Assembly (NCBI GenBank): GCA_038231495.1 | Contig: JBBRLG010000119.1 | Span: forward strand, 1 to 14,462 | Origin: JBBRLG01 sp038231495 | GTDB taxonomy: Bacteria > Planctomycetota > Planctomycetia > Gemmatales > Gemmataceae | Direction of reading: 5' to 3' | DNA length: 14,462 nucleotides | Shown here: piece after piece, positions 5,368-13,581 of the stretch | Layout: every line of letters starts with the position of its first letter | Position numbering within the stretch: position 1 is the first letter of the stretch | Translations under genes and position numbers: made by a program | The notes under the pieces: model-generated | Seen by the model: the letters and a program-made list of their open reading frames with translations, nothing else | Told to the model about the DNA's origin: nothing | Databases searched by the model: none

Positions 5368-6666
5368 ATGTCGCAGCGTTCCACGCGCCGCGGGTTCTTG
5401 CAAACGAGCGCCGCCGCAGCCACCGCCCTGAGCCTCGGCGGCCGGGTTCTGGCCGCCGACGAGAAAAAGGTCACCGCCAACGACAAGCTAAACATTGCCG
5501 TCATCGGCGTCGCCGGCCAGGGCGAATACAACTGGGGCCAACTCAAGGGCACCGGCGAGGCCAACATCGTCGCGCTGTGCGACGTGGACGAGAAGCGCAC
5601 CGGCAAGGCGCGGGAGACTTTTCCGAAGGCAACGTTTTACACCGACTACCGCAAACTGCTCGACGGCGAAAAAGGTCTCGACGCGGTGCTGGTCGCGACG
5701 CCGGACCACAACCACGCGGTCATCGCACTCGCCGCGCTCAAGGCCAACCTCCACGTTTACTGCGAAAAGCCGCTGACGCATACCGTCGCCGAGGCCCGGC
5801 TAGTGGCCGAGACCGCGGCGAAGCACCAGCGCGTCACGCAAATGGGTACGCAAATTCATGCCGGCTCCAACTATCGCCGCGTCGTGGAAATCGTGCAGAG
5901 CGGCGCCATCGGCCCCGTGAAGGAGGTCCACGTCTGGTGCGGCAACTCGCGCACCGGCGGCGACCGGCCCAAGGACACGCCGCCGGTACCGGAGGGATTG
6001 CACTGGGACCTGTGGCTCGGCACCGCGCCGCAGCGGCCCTACCACCCCGCCTACGTACCGTTCAACTGGCGCGGCTGGTGGGACTTCGGCGGCGGCACCA
6101 TTGCGGATATGGCCTGTCATCACATGGACGTTTCCTTCTGGGCGCTCAAGCTACGGCACCCGACGAAGGTGTCCGCCGAGGGACCGCCGCCGCACGCGGA
6201 GTCGGCCGCGAAATACCTGATCGTCACCTACGAATTCCCGGCGCGCGGCGACCTGCCGGCGGTGACGCTGAAGTGGTACGACGGCGGCAAACGGCCGCCG
6301 CACTTCGACGATCCCACGTTTCCGAAATGGGGCGACGGCACGCTGTTCGTCGGCGACAAGAGCATGCTGTTGGCCGGCTACGACCATCGCAAGCTGTTGC
6401 CGGAAAAGGATTTCGATGACTACAAGGAGCCGAAGCCGACGATCCCCGACTCGATCGGCCACCACAAGGAATGGATTCAGGCGTGCAAAAACCACACGGC
6501 GACGACGTGCAATTTCGACTACAGCGGCGCGTTGACGGAGGCGGTGTTGCTCGGCAACGTGGCCTACCGCGTCGGCAAGCCGTTGACGTGGGACGCGAAG
6601 AATCTCAAGACGAACGAGGCCGAGGCGGAGGCGTTTTTGCGGCACGAGGATCGCAAGGGGTGGTAA
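5368..6666 (+). CDS. Gfo/Idh/MocA-family oxidoreductase with twin-arginine signal
   Basis: A predicted NAD(P)-dependent sugar or inositol-type dehydrogenase of 432 residues, exported folded by the Tat system. The N-terminus carries STRRGFLQTS (residues 5-14), then an alanine-rich hydrophobic stretch ending near LAAD (about 28-31). The Rossmann nucleotide-binding loop is NIAVIGVAGQGEYN (42-55; G-x-x-G-x-G). ATPDHNHA (110-117) and the family's EKPL motif (133-136) follow, with the lysine expected at the active site. The second half (GGGTIADMACHHMDVSFW) is the C-terminal substrate domain. Length is typical of the planctomycete exported subfamily, which is highly expanded. The substrate cannot be read from sequence. 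The ATG has AAGGGGG just upstream. The gene ends before a large hairpin and appears monocistronic. Confidence 0.93.
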   Translation: MSQRSTRRGFLQTSAAAATALSLGGRVLAADEKKVTANDKLNIAVIGVAGQGEYNWGQLKGTGEANIVALCDVDEKRTGKARETFPKATFYTDYRKLLDGEKGLDAVLVATPDHNHAVIALAALKANLHVYCEKPLTHTVAEARLVAETAAKHQRVTQMGTQIHAGSNYRRVVEIVQSGAIGPVKEVHVWCGNSRTGGDRPKDTPPVPEGLHWDLWLGTAPQRPYHPAYVPFNWRGWWDFGGGTIADMACHHMDVSFWALKLRHPTKVSAEGPPPHAESAAKYLIVTYEFPARGDLPAVTLKWYDGGKRPPHFDDPTFPKWGDGTLFVGDKSMLLAGYDHRKLLPEKDFDDYKEPKPTIPDSIGHHKEWIQACKNHTATTCNFDYSGALTEAVLLGNVAYRVGKPLTWDAKNLKTNEAEAEAFLRHEDRKGW

Positions 6667-6670
6667 GAAA

Positions 6671-6827
6671 GATCGGGTGTCGGGTGTCGGAGAAGATCGG
6701 GTGTCGGGCGTCGGGTGTCGGGTGTCGGAAATACGGGGAAATAAAATAGCTGTTAGCTGTCAGCTATTAGCTGTCAGTCAATTCCGACACCCGACCCCCG
6801 ACCCCCGACACCCGATCTTCGATTTTT
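6671..6827 (+). terminator. Heptamer-repeat hairpin with T-run, likely terminator
   Basis: The left side (about 6671-6730) is a run of 7-nt units TCGGGTG. The right side (6782-6820) is the complementary CCGACAC/CCGACCC run. About 38 nt pair with few mismatches, and a T-run (6823-6827) follows immediately. The loop contains a third 7-nt series built from TAGCTGT (6747-6778). The position right after the oxidoreductase stop codon and the T-run support intrinsic termination. Confidence 0.6.
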
Positions 6828-6887
6828 GTTAGAAACATTCCCGACAGGCGTTTATTACACAGCGGCGACGATTGGCATTGATGCGAT

Positions 6888-6892
6888 GGAGG
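6888..6892 (+). promoter_or_regulatory. Ribosome binding site that sets the DUF1549 start
   Basis: GGAGG lies 8 nt before the ATG at 6901. The ATG at 6886 overlaps this site, and a TTG at 6826 lies in the terminator T-run. Both are therefore unlikely starts, and the protein then begins directly with a signal peptide. Confidence 0.75.
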
Positions 6893-6900
6893 ATCCCGCG

Positions 6901-8595
6901 ATGCTGCGCTTTTCCTTGCGACTGGGTTCCTGTGTGTTGCTGTGCGCCGCGACGCTGGCCGCCTTGCCGGCCCGCGAGGTTCCCGGCGCGGCGAAGGCGC
7001 ATGCGAAACCCGCGGGCGATCCCGTTGCCCTCACCCTCCTCATCGACGAGTTAATCGTCAAGCAGTGGGAGTTGCAGAAAACCACTGCCGCGCCGCGGGC
7101 CGACGACGCCGAATTCATGCGCCGCGTCTACCTCGACCTGACCGGGCGTATACCGCGCTACGACCAGGCCCGCGATTTCCTCGACGACAAGGACGCCGAC
7201 AAACGGCGCAAGCTCGTCAACCAACTCCTCGACAGTCCCAACTTCGTGACCCATTTCACGAACACCTGGCGGGCGCTGCTGCTGCCGCAGACCAACGACC
7301 CGCAGGCCCAGGCGCTGTCGCCGCAACTCGAAGTCTGGCTGCGCAAGCGCTTCAAGGCGAACACGCCGTACAACGAGATGGTGCGTGACATCCTCACGGC
7401 GGACCCGTACGGTCGACCGATGGCCGTCGCGCCGGGGGAACAGCCCACCGGCCAGGAGCCGTCGCCAACGGCGTTCTACCAGGCCAACGAGAACAAGCCC
7501 GAAAACCTGGCGGCGGCGACCTCGCGGCTGTTCCTCGGCGTCAAGGTCGAGTGCGCCCAGTGCCACGACCACCCGTTCGCCAAGTGGACGCGCACGCAAT
7601 TCTGGGAATACGCCGCGTTCTTCTCCGGCTTGCAGGCGAACCAGCCGAACCCCAACGGCATGGCCCAGGGCTACGACCCCAAGCGCCGCCAGATCGAAAT
7701 TCCCAACGCCAAGACCAAGACCGTCGTGACGGCCAAGTTCCTCGACGGCATCGACCCGAAATGGCAGGACGCAGACGTCACGCGCAAGGTGCTGGCCGAC
7801 TGGGCGACCGCGCCGCAAAACCCGTATTTCGCGAAGGCGACCGCGAACCGCATCTGGGCGCACTTCTTCGGCATCGGCCTTGTCGAACCGGTGGACGAGT
7901 TCAGCGAGGAGAACCCGCCCAGTCATCCCGAACTGCTCGACGCGCTGGCGAAAGGGCTAATTGAGAACAATTTCGACATCAAATATCTGATGCGCGCGAT
8001 TGCCGGCAGCCGGGCGTACCAGCTGACCAGCGAGACGACGCACGCCAGCCAGGACGACGTACGCCTGTTCGCGCGCATGCCGATCAAGGGCATGACGCCG
8101 GAACAGTTTTTCGACAGCCTGGCGGTGGCCACGCGCTACAAGGGCGAGTTCGCCGGGCAGCAGAACAACGCCTTTTCCAGCGCCCGCGCCGAGTTCCTTT
8201 CGCGGTTTGCAAACCCGGTAGACAAGAAGACGGAGCATCAAACGTCGATTCTGCAAGCGCTGGCGATCATGAACGGCAACTTCAGCGGCGAGGCGACCAA
8301 CCCGGACAGCGACGCGGTCGCCTTTATGTTCGGCAAGCGCGTCTCGGACGAGTTCAGCATCCGCCTGATCCGCTGCAACATGCTCGGGGCAGTGCTCGAC
8401 TTCCCGCTGACGGACACCCGGCAGAAGCTGGACACGCTCTACCTGGCGACCCTGTCGCGGCGCCTGCGCGACGACGAGACCGAGAAGATGGTGAAGTACG
8501 TCGAAGGCGGCGGCAAGACCCGCGACCCCCGCAAGGCGATGGCCGACGTGTATTGGGCGCTGCTGAATTGCAGCGAGTTTGTTTTGAATCACTAA
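6901..8595 (+). CDS. DUF1549/DUF1553 exported protein with CxxCH motif
   Basis: The product is 564 residues of a planctomycete-typical family whose biochemical role is unsettled. Residues 1-30 are a signal peptide (LRLGSCVLLCAATLAALPA). The DUF1549 region, about 40-240, contains EFMRRVYLDLTGRIP (71-85) and the conserved ECAQCHDHPF, in which C218-x-x-C221-H222 is a c-type haem-binding pattern. DUF1553 covers about 295-550, with NPYFAKATANRIWAHFFGIG (307-326) and the usual closing ALLNCSEFVLNH. It is shorter than members that also carry an N-terminal cytochrome domain. Whether haem binds a single CxxCH here is not established. The DUF1501 gene begins 50 bp downstream, the usual partner arrangement, so the two are likely co-transcribed and work together outside the cytoplasm. 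Confidence 0.93.
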   Translation: MLRFSLRLGSCVLLCAATLAALPAREVPGAAKAHAKPAGDPVALTLLIDELIVKQWELQKTTAAPRADDAEFMRRVYLDLTGRIPRYDQARDFLDDKDADKRRKLVNQLLDSPNFVTHFTNTWRALLLPQTNDPQAQALSPQLEVWLRKRFKANTPYNEMVRDILTADPYGRPMAVAPGEQPTGQEPSPTAFYQANENKPENLAAATSRLFLGVKVECAQCHDHPFAKWTRTQFWEYAAFFSGLQANQPNPNGMAQGYDPKRRQIEIPNAKTKTVVTAKFLDGIDPKWQDADVTRKVLADWATAPQNPYFAKATANRIWAHFFGIGLVEPVDEFSEENPPSHPELLDALAKGLIENNFDIKYLMRAIAGSRAYQLTSETTHASQDDVRLFARMPIKGMTPEQFFDSLAVATRYKGEFAGQQNNAFSSARAEFLSRFANPVDKKTEHQTSILQALAIMNGNFSGEATNPDSDAVAFMFGKRVSDEFSIRLIRCNMLGAVLDFPLTDTRQKLDTLYLATLSRRLRDDETEKMVKYVEGGGKTRDPRKAMADVYWALLNCSEFVLNH

Positions 8596-8645
8596 CGATC
8601 CGCAAAGTAGTTAATTCGTCCGACAATCCGCGGAGGACCATTCCC

Positions 8646-10022
8646 ATGAGTACCCCGTCCTGGCGTTCGCAGTTGTCCCGGCGCGACTGGTTGAAACTGG
8701 CCTCCGCCGGCGCGATCGGCTCCTCGATGTCCGGCTGGCTGGAAACGCTGGCCGCCGACACCGCCAACAACCCACAGCGCAAACGTGCCTGCATCCTCCT
8801 TTGGATGAGCGGCGGCCCTAGCCAGACCGACACCTTCGACCTCAAGCCTGGACACGCCAACGGCGGCCCCTTCAAGGAAATCCAGACCACGGCCCCCGGC
8901 CTGCGCATCAGCGAGCATTTGCCGAAGATCGCCAAGCACGGCAACAAGATGGCCGTCATTCGCTCGATGAACACCAAGGAAGGCGAACACGGCCGTGCCA
9001 CCGCGCTCCTTCGCACCGGTTACATGCCGACGGGATCGATCCAGTATCCGCCGATCGGCGCGCTGGTGGCCAAGGAACTCGGCTCGACCGACGCGCCGCT
9101 GCCCAACTACGTCAGCATCGCGCCGTACCGCACCTTTAGCCCCGCGGCCTACGGCTCCGGCTTCCTCGGACCGAGCTACGCCCCGCTCATCATTGGCGAC
9201 ATGGCCGACCCCGAACGACCGAACGGCCAGCAGCGCGACCCGAACGCCTACGAGCAGTCGCTCAAGGTCAAGGACATCGACCTGCAACCCGGCGTCACCG
9301 AGGCGCAGGCCGACGGCCGCATGGACCTGCTGCAAGAAATGCAGCGCGATTTCGTCAAGAAGCACCCCGGCGTCGCCTCGGCCAGCCACCAGTCGGCCTA
9401 CGACCGGGCGGTGCGCCTCATGAAGACCACGGCTGGAAAGGCGTTCAACCTCGAAGAAGAAACGGAATCCCTGCGCGACGCTTACGGCCGCAACCTGTTC
9501 GGCCAGGGCTGCCTGCTGGCCCGGCGGCTGGTCGAGCGCGGCGTGCCGTTCGTCGAAGTGACGCTGGCCGGCTTGAACAACAACATGGGCGGCCTCGGCT
9601 GGGACACGCACGCCGACAACTTCAACTTGGTACGGCGGCTCAGCGGCGCGCTCGACGCCGGCTGGGGCACGCTCATGGAAGACCTCAAGGACCGCGGCCT
9701 GCTCGACTCGACCTTGATCGTGTGGATGGGCGAATTCGGGCGGACGCCGAAGATCACGCCGCAGAACGGCCGCGACCATTTCCCCACGGCCTGGAGCACG
9801 GTGCTGGCGGGCGGCGGCATCAAGGGCGGCCAGGCGGTCGGCAACACCGGCAAGAGCGGCGAAAACGTCGAGGAGCGGCCGGTGCCCGTGACCGACTTCC
9901 TGGCGACCGTGTGTACGGCGCTCGGCATCGACCCGTTGAAGTTTAACAACTCGAACGTGGGCCGGCCCATCCGCATCGTCGAAAAGGGGGCCGAGGCGAT
10001 CAAGGAAATCGTCGAGTCTTAA
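8646..10022 (+). CDS. DUF1501-family protein with twin-arginine signal
   Basis: The product is 458 residues of a family related to the alkaline phosphatase/sulfatase fold. The start is the ATG preceded by GGAGG (8632-8636) with a 9-nt gap; the upstream open frame from 8553 overlaps the preceding gene and is not used. The N-terminus QLSRRDWLKLASAGAIGSS (residues 9-27) is a Tat signal with R12-R13. LLWMSGGPSQTDTFDLKPG (51-69), WDTHADNF, then GEFGRTPKI and GRDHFPTAWS are family hallmarks, with Asp and His residues placed as metal ligands in the related hydrolases. The substrate is unknown. It follows the DUF1549 gene by 50 bp and precedes the EF-hand gene by 64 bp, consistent with one operon of exported proteins. 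Confidence 0.93.
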   Translation: MSTPSWRSQLSRRDWLKLASAGAIGSSMSGWLETLAADTANNPQRKRACILLWMSGGPSQTDTFDLKPGHANGGPFKEIQTTAPGLRISEHLPKIAKHGNKMAVIRSMNTKEGEHGRATALLRTGYMPTGSIQYPPIGALVAKELGSTDAPLPNYVSIAPYRTFSPAAYGSGFLGPSYAPLIIGDMADPERPNGQQRDPNAYEQSLKVKDIDLQPGVTEAQADGRMDLLQEMQRDFVKKHPGVASASHQSAYDRAVRLMKTTAGKAFNLEEETESLRDAYGRNLFGQGCLLARRLVERGVPFVEVTLAGLNNNMGGLGWDTHADNFNLVRRLSGALDAGWGTLMEDLKDRGLLDSTLIVWMGEFGRTPKITPQNGRDHFPTAWSTVLAGGGIKGGQAVGNTGKSGENVEERPVPVTDFLATVCTALGIDPLKFNNSNVGRPIRIVEKGAEAIKEIVES

Positions 10023-10031
10023 AGTCTTGTA

Positions 10032-10069
10032 TTGCCGCTTGCGGCTGAGCGCTCAGCCGCAAGCGGCAA
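10032..10069. repeat. GCCGCTTGCGGC-core palindrome between DUF1501 and EF-hand genes
   Basis: A perfect 38-nt palindrome: 17-bp arms starting TTGCCGCTTGCGG around GCGC. It begins 10 nt after the DUF1501 stop codon and ends 7 nt before the GAGGG ribosome binding site of the next gene. It could attenuate or terminate transcription between the two genes, or protect the upstream mRNA. No T-run follows. Confidence 0.75.
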
Positions 10070-10086
10070 CCACGCGAGGGTCCGCC

Positions 10087-11895
10087 ATGTCCCGACCCGT
10101 GTTCCTCTGCGTCCCGCTGTCGGCCCTCCTCGTCTTGATCGGCCTCTCGTGGAACCAGGCCGCCGAACCGCCGCCCAAACCCACCGACCCCGGCTCGGCA
10201 GACGACGTGGCGGACGTCATCCTGCTTCTCGACAACCGCCCGCTGCACGTCCGGCTGCACGTCAGCATCGACGGCCAGCCGTACGCCAAACACTGGGAAA
10301 GTCAGCTCAAACGCCTGTTCGACTTCCTCGACCGCGATGGCGACGGCGTCCTTGACAAGGAGGAAGCCAGGCTGGTGCCGGACGTGAACCGCGTGCAAAA
10401 GCTGTTCGCCGGTGACCTCAGTTTCGGCATCCAGAACACCGGCAACGGCAACCCGCCTGTGGTTTTCGGCCCTTTGCCGGTGCCGTTCGAGGAGTTGGAC
10501 GTTAACGCGGACGGCAAGGTGTCGTTCGAGGAGTTTGCCCGCTACTTCCGCCACACCGAAGCCGGGCCGGTCGAGATGTTTGCCCGCAACAACGCCGGCC
10601 TGAGCGCCAACGCCCTCACCAACCTCCTCTTTGCCGTGCTAGACACCGACAAGGACGGCAAACTTTCCAAGGAAGAACTGCAAGCGGCGGAGAAGATGCT
10701 GCACCAATTCGACGCCAACGACGACGAGTTGGTCAGCGCGTCGGAATTGCTGGCGGACACGCCGAACCGCGGTCAGGCGAACATGGTTGGGCTGTTCCCC
10801 GGCAACCTCCTGCCCGGCAAAATCTTTTCGCAAGTGCCGTTGTTATTGGTGCCGCGCGAGGACGCCCCGCGCCAGGTGGCCTATCGCATGCCCGCCGCCA
10901 AGGAGTTGTTGGCTCAGTACGACAAGGACAAAAAGCAACAGGTTTCCGCCGCGCAAATCGGCTTCCCCAAGGAACTGTTCGAGCGGCTCGACACGGGCAA
11001 CGCCGGCAGCCTCGGCGCAAAGGAGATGGCCCGCTGGCTCATCTTCCACCCGGACGTGGAGTTGGTCGTACGCCTCGGCCGCAGTCCCGGCGGCGACCGC
11101 GTTCAGGCACCGGCCGTGGCGGACGACAAGGCGAAAGAATCGTTCGCGCCCCGCAAGAGTTCCGAAAACGCCCTGGCCGTCGCGCTCGACACGATCCAGA
11201 TGAGCGTCGTCCGCACCGAGTCGCAGTACCCGCAGAATCAGCCGGTGAAGGCGCAGTACCTGCAACAGTTCAAGGAACTGGACAAGACGCGCCGCGGCTA
11301 CCTGCGCCTTGTGGATTTGCAGAAACTGGACAAGGACCCGAACGCGGTGACGATCCTCGCCCTGTTCGCGTTGGCCGACCGCGAAGGCAACGGCAAGCTG
11401 ACCGAGAAGGCGTTGACCGACTTTCTGGACCTGATGCTCAGCCTGCACGGCTCCCAGGCCCGGCTCACGTTCGCGGACAACGGCCAAAGCCTGTTCGAGA
11501 TTTTGGACACCAACCGCGACGGCCAGCTGAGCGTCCGCGAATTGCGCAACGGCTGGAAGCGGCTGGAGGAGTTCGACCGCGGCCAAAAGGGCGGCGTCCT
11601 GCGGGCCGAGATTCCGCGGCAATGGCAGTTGCTGGTGAGCCAGGGAGCGCCGTTCCAGAACCAGAACGCGGTGGCCGGGGCCAATTTCGGCGTGTCGGTG
11701 GTGCAGTCGGTGCCGACGCGCGGCCCGCTGTGGTTCCGCAAGATGGACGTGAACAACGACGGCGACGTGTCGGAGCGCGAGTTCCTCGGCTCGCGCGCGG
11801 ACTTCCAAAAGATCGACGCGGACGGCGACGGCTTGATCGGTGTCGAGGAGGCCGAGAAGGCCGACGCTTGGTTTCGGGAGAAGATGAGGAAGTAA
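10087..11895 (+). CDS. Secreted multi-EF-hand protein
   Basis: The product is 602 residues. The start is the ATG with GAGGG (10076-10080) 6 nt before it; the open frame extends back to 10027 but would translate the palindrome. Residues 1-26 are a signal peptide (LCVPLSALLVLIGLSWNQAA). Canonical or near-canonical 12-residue Ca-binding loops begin at D82 (DRDGDGVLDKEE), D138, D186, D209, D431, D474, D554 and D577. Degenerate loops begin near D279, D302, D399 and D497. Residues 110-135 and 321-370 lack loops. It is likely a calcium-binding or calcium-stabilised envelope protein. No enzyme motif is visible. It lies 64 bp after the DUF1501 gene in the same direction, so it may belong to that operon, subject to the hairpin between them. 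Confidence 0.9.
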   Translation: MSRPVFLCVPLSALLVLIGLSWNQAAEPPPKPTDPGSADDVADVILLLDNRPLHVRLHVSIDGQPYAKHWESQLKRLFDFLDRDGDGVLDKEEARLVPDVNRVQKLFAGDLSFGIQNTGNGNPPVVFGPLPVPFEELDVNADGKVSFEEFARYFRHTEAGPVEMFARNNAGLSANALTNLLFAVLDTDKDGKLSKEELQAAEKMLHQFDANDDELVSASELLADTPNRGQANMVGLFPGNLLPGKIFSQVPLLLVPREDAPRQVAYRMPAAKELLAQYDKDKKQQVSAAQIGFPKELFERLDTGNAGSLGAKEMARWLIFHPDVELVVRLGRSPGGDRVQAPAVADDKAKESFAPRKSSENALAVALDTIQMSVVRTESQYPQNQPVKAQYLQQFKELDKTRRGYLRLVDLQKLDKDPNAVTILALFALADREGNGKLTEKALTDFLDLMLSLHGSQARLTFADNGQSLFEILDTNRDGQLSVRELRNGWKRLEEFDRGQKGGVLRAEIPRQWQLLVSQGAPFQNQNAVAGANFGVSVVQSVPTRGPLWFRKMDVNNDGDVSEREFLGSRADFQKIDADGDGLIGVEEAEKADAWFREKMRK

Positions 11896-11901
11896 GATAC
11901 A

Positions 11902-11952
11902 TGCAAAGCCGCAAGCGGCAATACGGGTGGTATTGCCGCTTGCGGCTTTGCA
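11902..11952. terminator. GCCGCTTGCGGC-core palindrome between convergent genes
   Basis: Two perfect 23-nt arms (11902-11924 and 11930-11952) surround a 5-nt GGGTG loop; each arm contains GCCGCAAGCGGCAATAC or its complement. It fills the gap between the EF-hand stop codon (11895) and the P450 stop codon (11955-11957, minus). This is where a bidirectional terminator is expected. It shares its core with the palindromes at 4130-4198 and 10032-10069. Confidence 0.65.
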
Positions 11953-11954
11953 AT

Positions 11955-13301
11955 TTACTCCACCACCACCCGCACCCCGTCGTCCGGCGCCAACGTCAAC
12001 CCCCGCCGCACCACCCTGGACCTCGCCCCCTCCGGCCGCACCAGGCGCACCCGGCTAAAGACCGTGCCGAGCACGACCTTCATTTCGTACAGCGCGAACG
12101 CCATCCCCAGACACACCCGGTTGCCGCCGCCGAAGGGGAACCACTCGTGCGCGGCGAATTTCCGTTCGAGGAACCGTTCCGGTCGAAACTTCTCCGGCTC
12201 CGGATACAGGTCCGTGCGGCGGTGGACGAGGTGGCTGCACGGGCAGAGCAGGATGCCCGGCGGGTACGCGCGCCCGCCCGCGACAAACGCCTGCTTGGTC
12301 TTGCGGACGACGAACGGGAAGATGGTGCGGACGCGCATACTCTCGCGGATCACGGCGTCGAGGTATACGAGGTCGTTCAATTGCTCGGCGCGCGGCGGCG
12401 CGCCGCCGGTCACGCGCCGCAGCTCATCGACGATGCACGTCGTCACGTCGCTCCGCGGCACGATTTGTTCCAGCGCCCAGGCCAGGGCGAGGGAGGTGGT
12501 TTCGTGGCCCGCGAAGAGCATGGTAACGACGGCGTCGCGGATTTCCTGGTCGGCCAGAGGCGTGTCGTCCTCGTGACTCGCGGCCAGTAAGTCGGCGAGC
12601 ATGTTCTCGCCGCGCGCCGCGGCAGGTTCGCGCCGACGAGCGGCGACGAAGGCGTAGATAGCGTCGTCCAGTTCGCGCAGCTGCCGGAAGAAGGGCAGCC
12701 AGCGGACTTTCTTCAGAAGCCGCACCGGGATCACCGGGATCAGAAGCAGCGCGTGGCGCGAGCGGCCGGCCGCCAGCACGCGGTTGACCTTGCCTGCGAA
12801 CTCCTCAAGCTCTGGCCCCGCTGACAAACCCAACACCGCCCGCAAGATCACGCGGACCGTTATCTGCCGCATCGATTCGAGTACGGTCACGGGTTGGCCG
12901 ACCGGCCAGGCGCGCACGGCGTCCAGGGTGGCGGCTTGCATCGCGTCGAAGAACGACCGCATCCGCTCGCCGCGCAGGGGGGGCACCAGGATGCGCCGCT
13001 GCCGGGCGTGCGGCTCGTCGTCGAGGACGAGGACCGAGTTGTCACCGACCGACGTTGCGAGGAATTCGTTGCCCTCGCCGGCGTGCAGCACGTGCGGGTC
13101 GCCGCGGAACACGTCGCGCACCGCGACCGGGTCGGCGAGCATGACCAGCTTGCCGGAGCCGGCGAGGGAGATCGTGAACGGGTCGCCGTAGAGACGGCCG
13201 CACTCTTCCAGAAACGGCAACGGTGCGTTGGAATAGCGTAGCAGTTGCCAGACGGCCGGGCTGGTCGGTCCGGGCGGCAACGGCGAACGGGTTTGGGACA
13301 C
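11955..13301 (-). CDS. Cytochrome P450
   Basis: A haem-thiolate monooxygenase of about 448 residues, expected to hydroxylate a small organic substrate using O2 and electrons from ferredoxin/reductase partners. All P450 signatures are present (numbered from the GTG start): the I-helix AGHETT (264-269), ESMR (320-323, ExxR), PERF (374-377), and the haem loop FPFGGGNRVCLG with ligand Cys397. There is no membrane anchor, so it is probably soluble. I chose the GTG at 13301 because GGAG lies 6 nt before it. A TTG four codons earlier (13313) is the alternative and overlaps that site. No ferredoxin, reductase or biosynthetic genes are adjacent, so the substrate is unknown. It is convergent with the EF-hand gene. 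Confidence 0.95.
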   Translation of the reverse strand: MSQTRSPLPPGPTSPAVWQLLRYSNAPLPFLEECGRLYGDPFTISLAGSGKLVMLADPVAVRDVFRGDPHVLHAGEGNEFLATSVGDNSVLVLDDEPHARQRRILVPPLRGERMRSFFDAMQAATLDAVRAWPVGQPVTVLESMRQITVRVILRAVLGLSAGPELEEFAGKVNRVLAAGRSRHALLLIPVIPVRLLKKVRWLPFFRQLRELDDAIYAFVAARRREPAAARGENMLADLLAASHEDDTPLADQEIRDAVVTMLFAGHETTSLALAWALEQIVPRSDVTTCIVDELRRVTGGAPPRAEQLNDLVYLDAVIRESMRVRTIFPFVVRKTKQAFVAGGRAYPPGILLCPCSHLVHRRTDLYPEPEKFRPERFLERKFAAHEWFPFGGGNRVCLGMAFALYEMKVVLGTVFSRVRLVRPEGARSRVVRRGLTLAPDDGVRVVVE

Positions 13302-13307
13302 GGGAGA

Positions 13308-13311
13308 CTCC
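13308..13311 (-). promoter_or_regulatory. Ribosome binding site deciding the P450 start
   Basis: GGAG on the minus strand is followed, after 6 nt, by GTG at 13301-13299. The TTG at 13313-13311 overlaps this motif and has only AAAAGG farther upstream. Confidence 0.55.
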
Positions 13312-13388
13312 AAAGGTACAGCCTTTTAGCATTGGTGCGAGAACGACAGAAGTGGAGCGGGTCGCATGACGACCTCCTTGATTGGCGG

Positions 13389-13410
13389 GGTCCGGTCGAT
13401 GGACCGGACC
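13389..13410. repeat. Short hairpin in the P450 upstream spacer
   Basis: GGTCCGGTC (13389-13397) pairs exactly with GACCGGACC (13402-13410) around a 4-nt loop. It lies about 80 bp upstream of the P450 start, in the divergent spacer. It could be an operator for a dimeric regulator or simply a repeat. Confidence 0.4.
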
Positions 13411-13488
13411 ATCGCAGCGTATCCGTCACGCTCGGGTGCTGCAAGGAGGAAACGCCGCGCCGGAATTCGGAGAAAAATGCGGCCAGGC

Positions 13489-13517
13489 TTGACAGGGATG
13501 GCGGGAAGGCGTCTATT
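13489..13517 (+). promoter_or_regulatory. Possible sigma-70-like promoter for the EEP-fold gene
   Basis: A perfect -35 box, TTGACA (13489-13494), is followed after 17 nt by TCTATT (13512-13517; four of six -10 matches). The predicted leader would be about 60 nt before the ATG at 13582. This is a motif match only. Confidence 0.35.
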
Positions 13518-13581
13518 CGAGGTTCGTGATTGGCTGGCCGGACACCGTGCCTGACAATTGACCTGTGGAGACGGGCCGCAC

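Noticed and set aside
5118..6419. A 433-codon frame overlapping the oxidoreductase gene in another phase
   Set aside because: It is arginine-rich and low in complexity, and is a frame shadow of the Gfo/Idh/MocA gene, which has clear Rossmann and EKPL motifs.
6826..6900. TTG start at 6826 for the DUF1549 gene
   Set aside because: It lies in the terminator T-run with no ribosome binding site. The ATG at 6901 has GGAGG at 8 nt and begins directly with a signal peptide.
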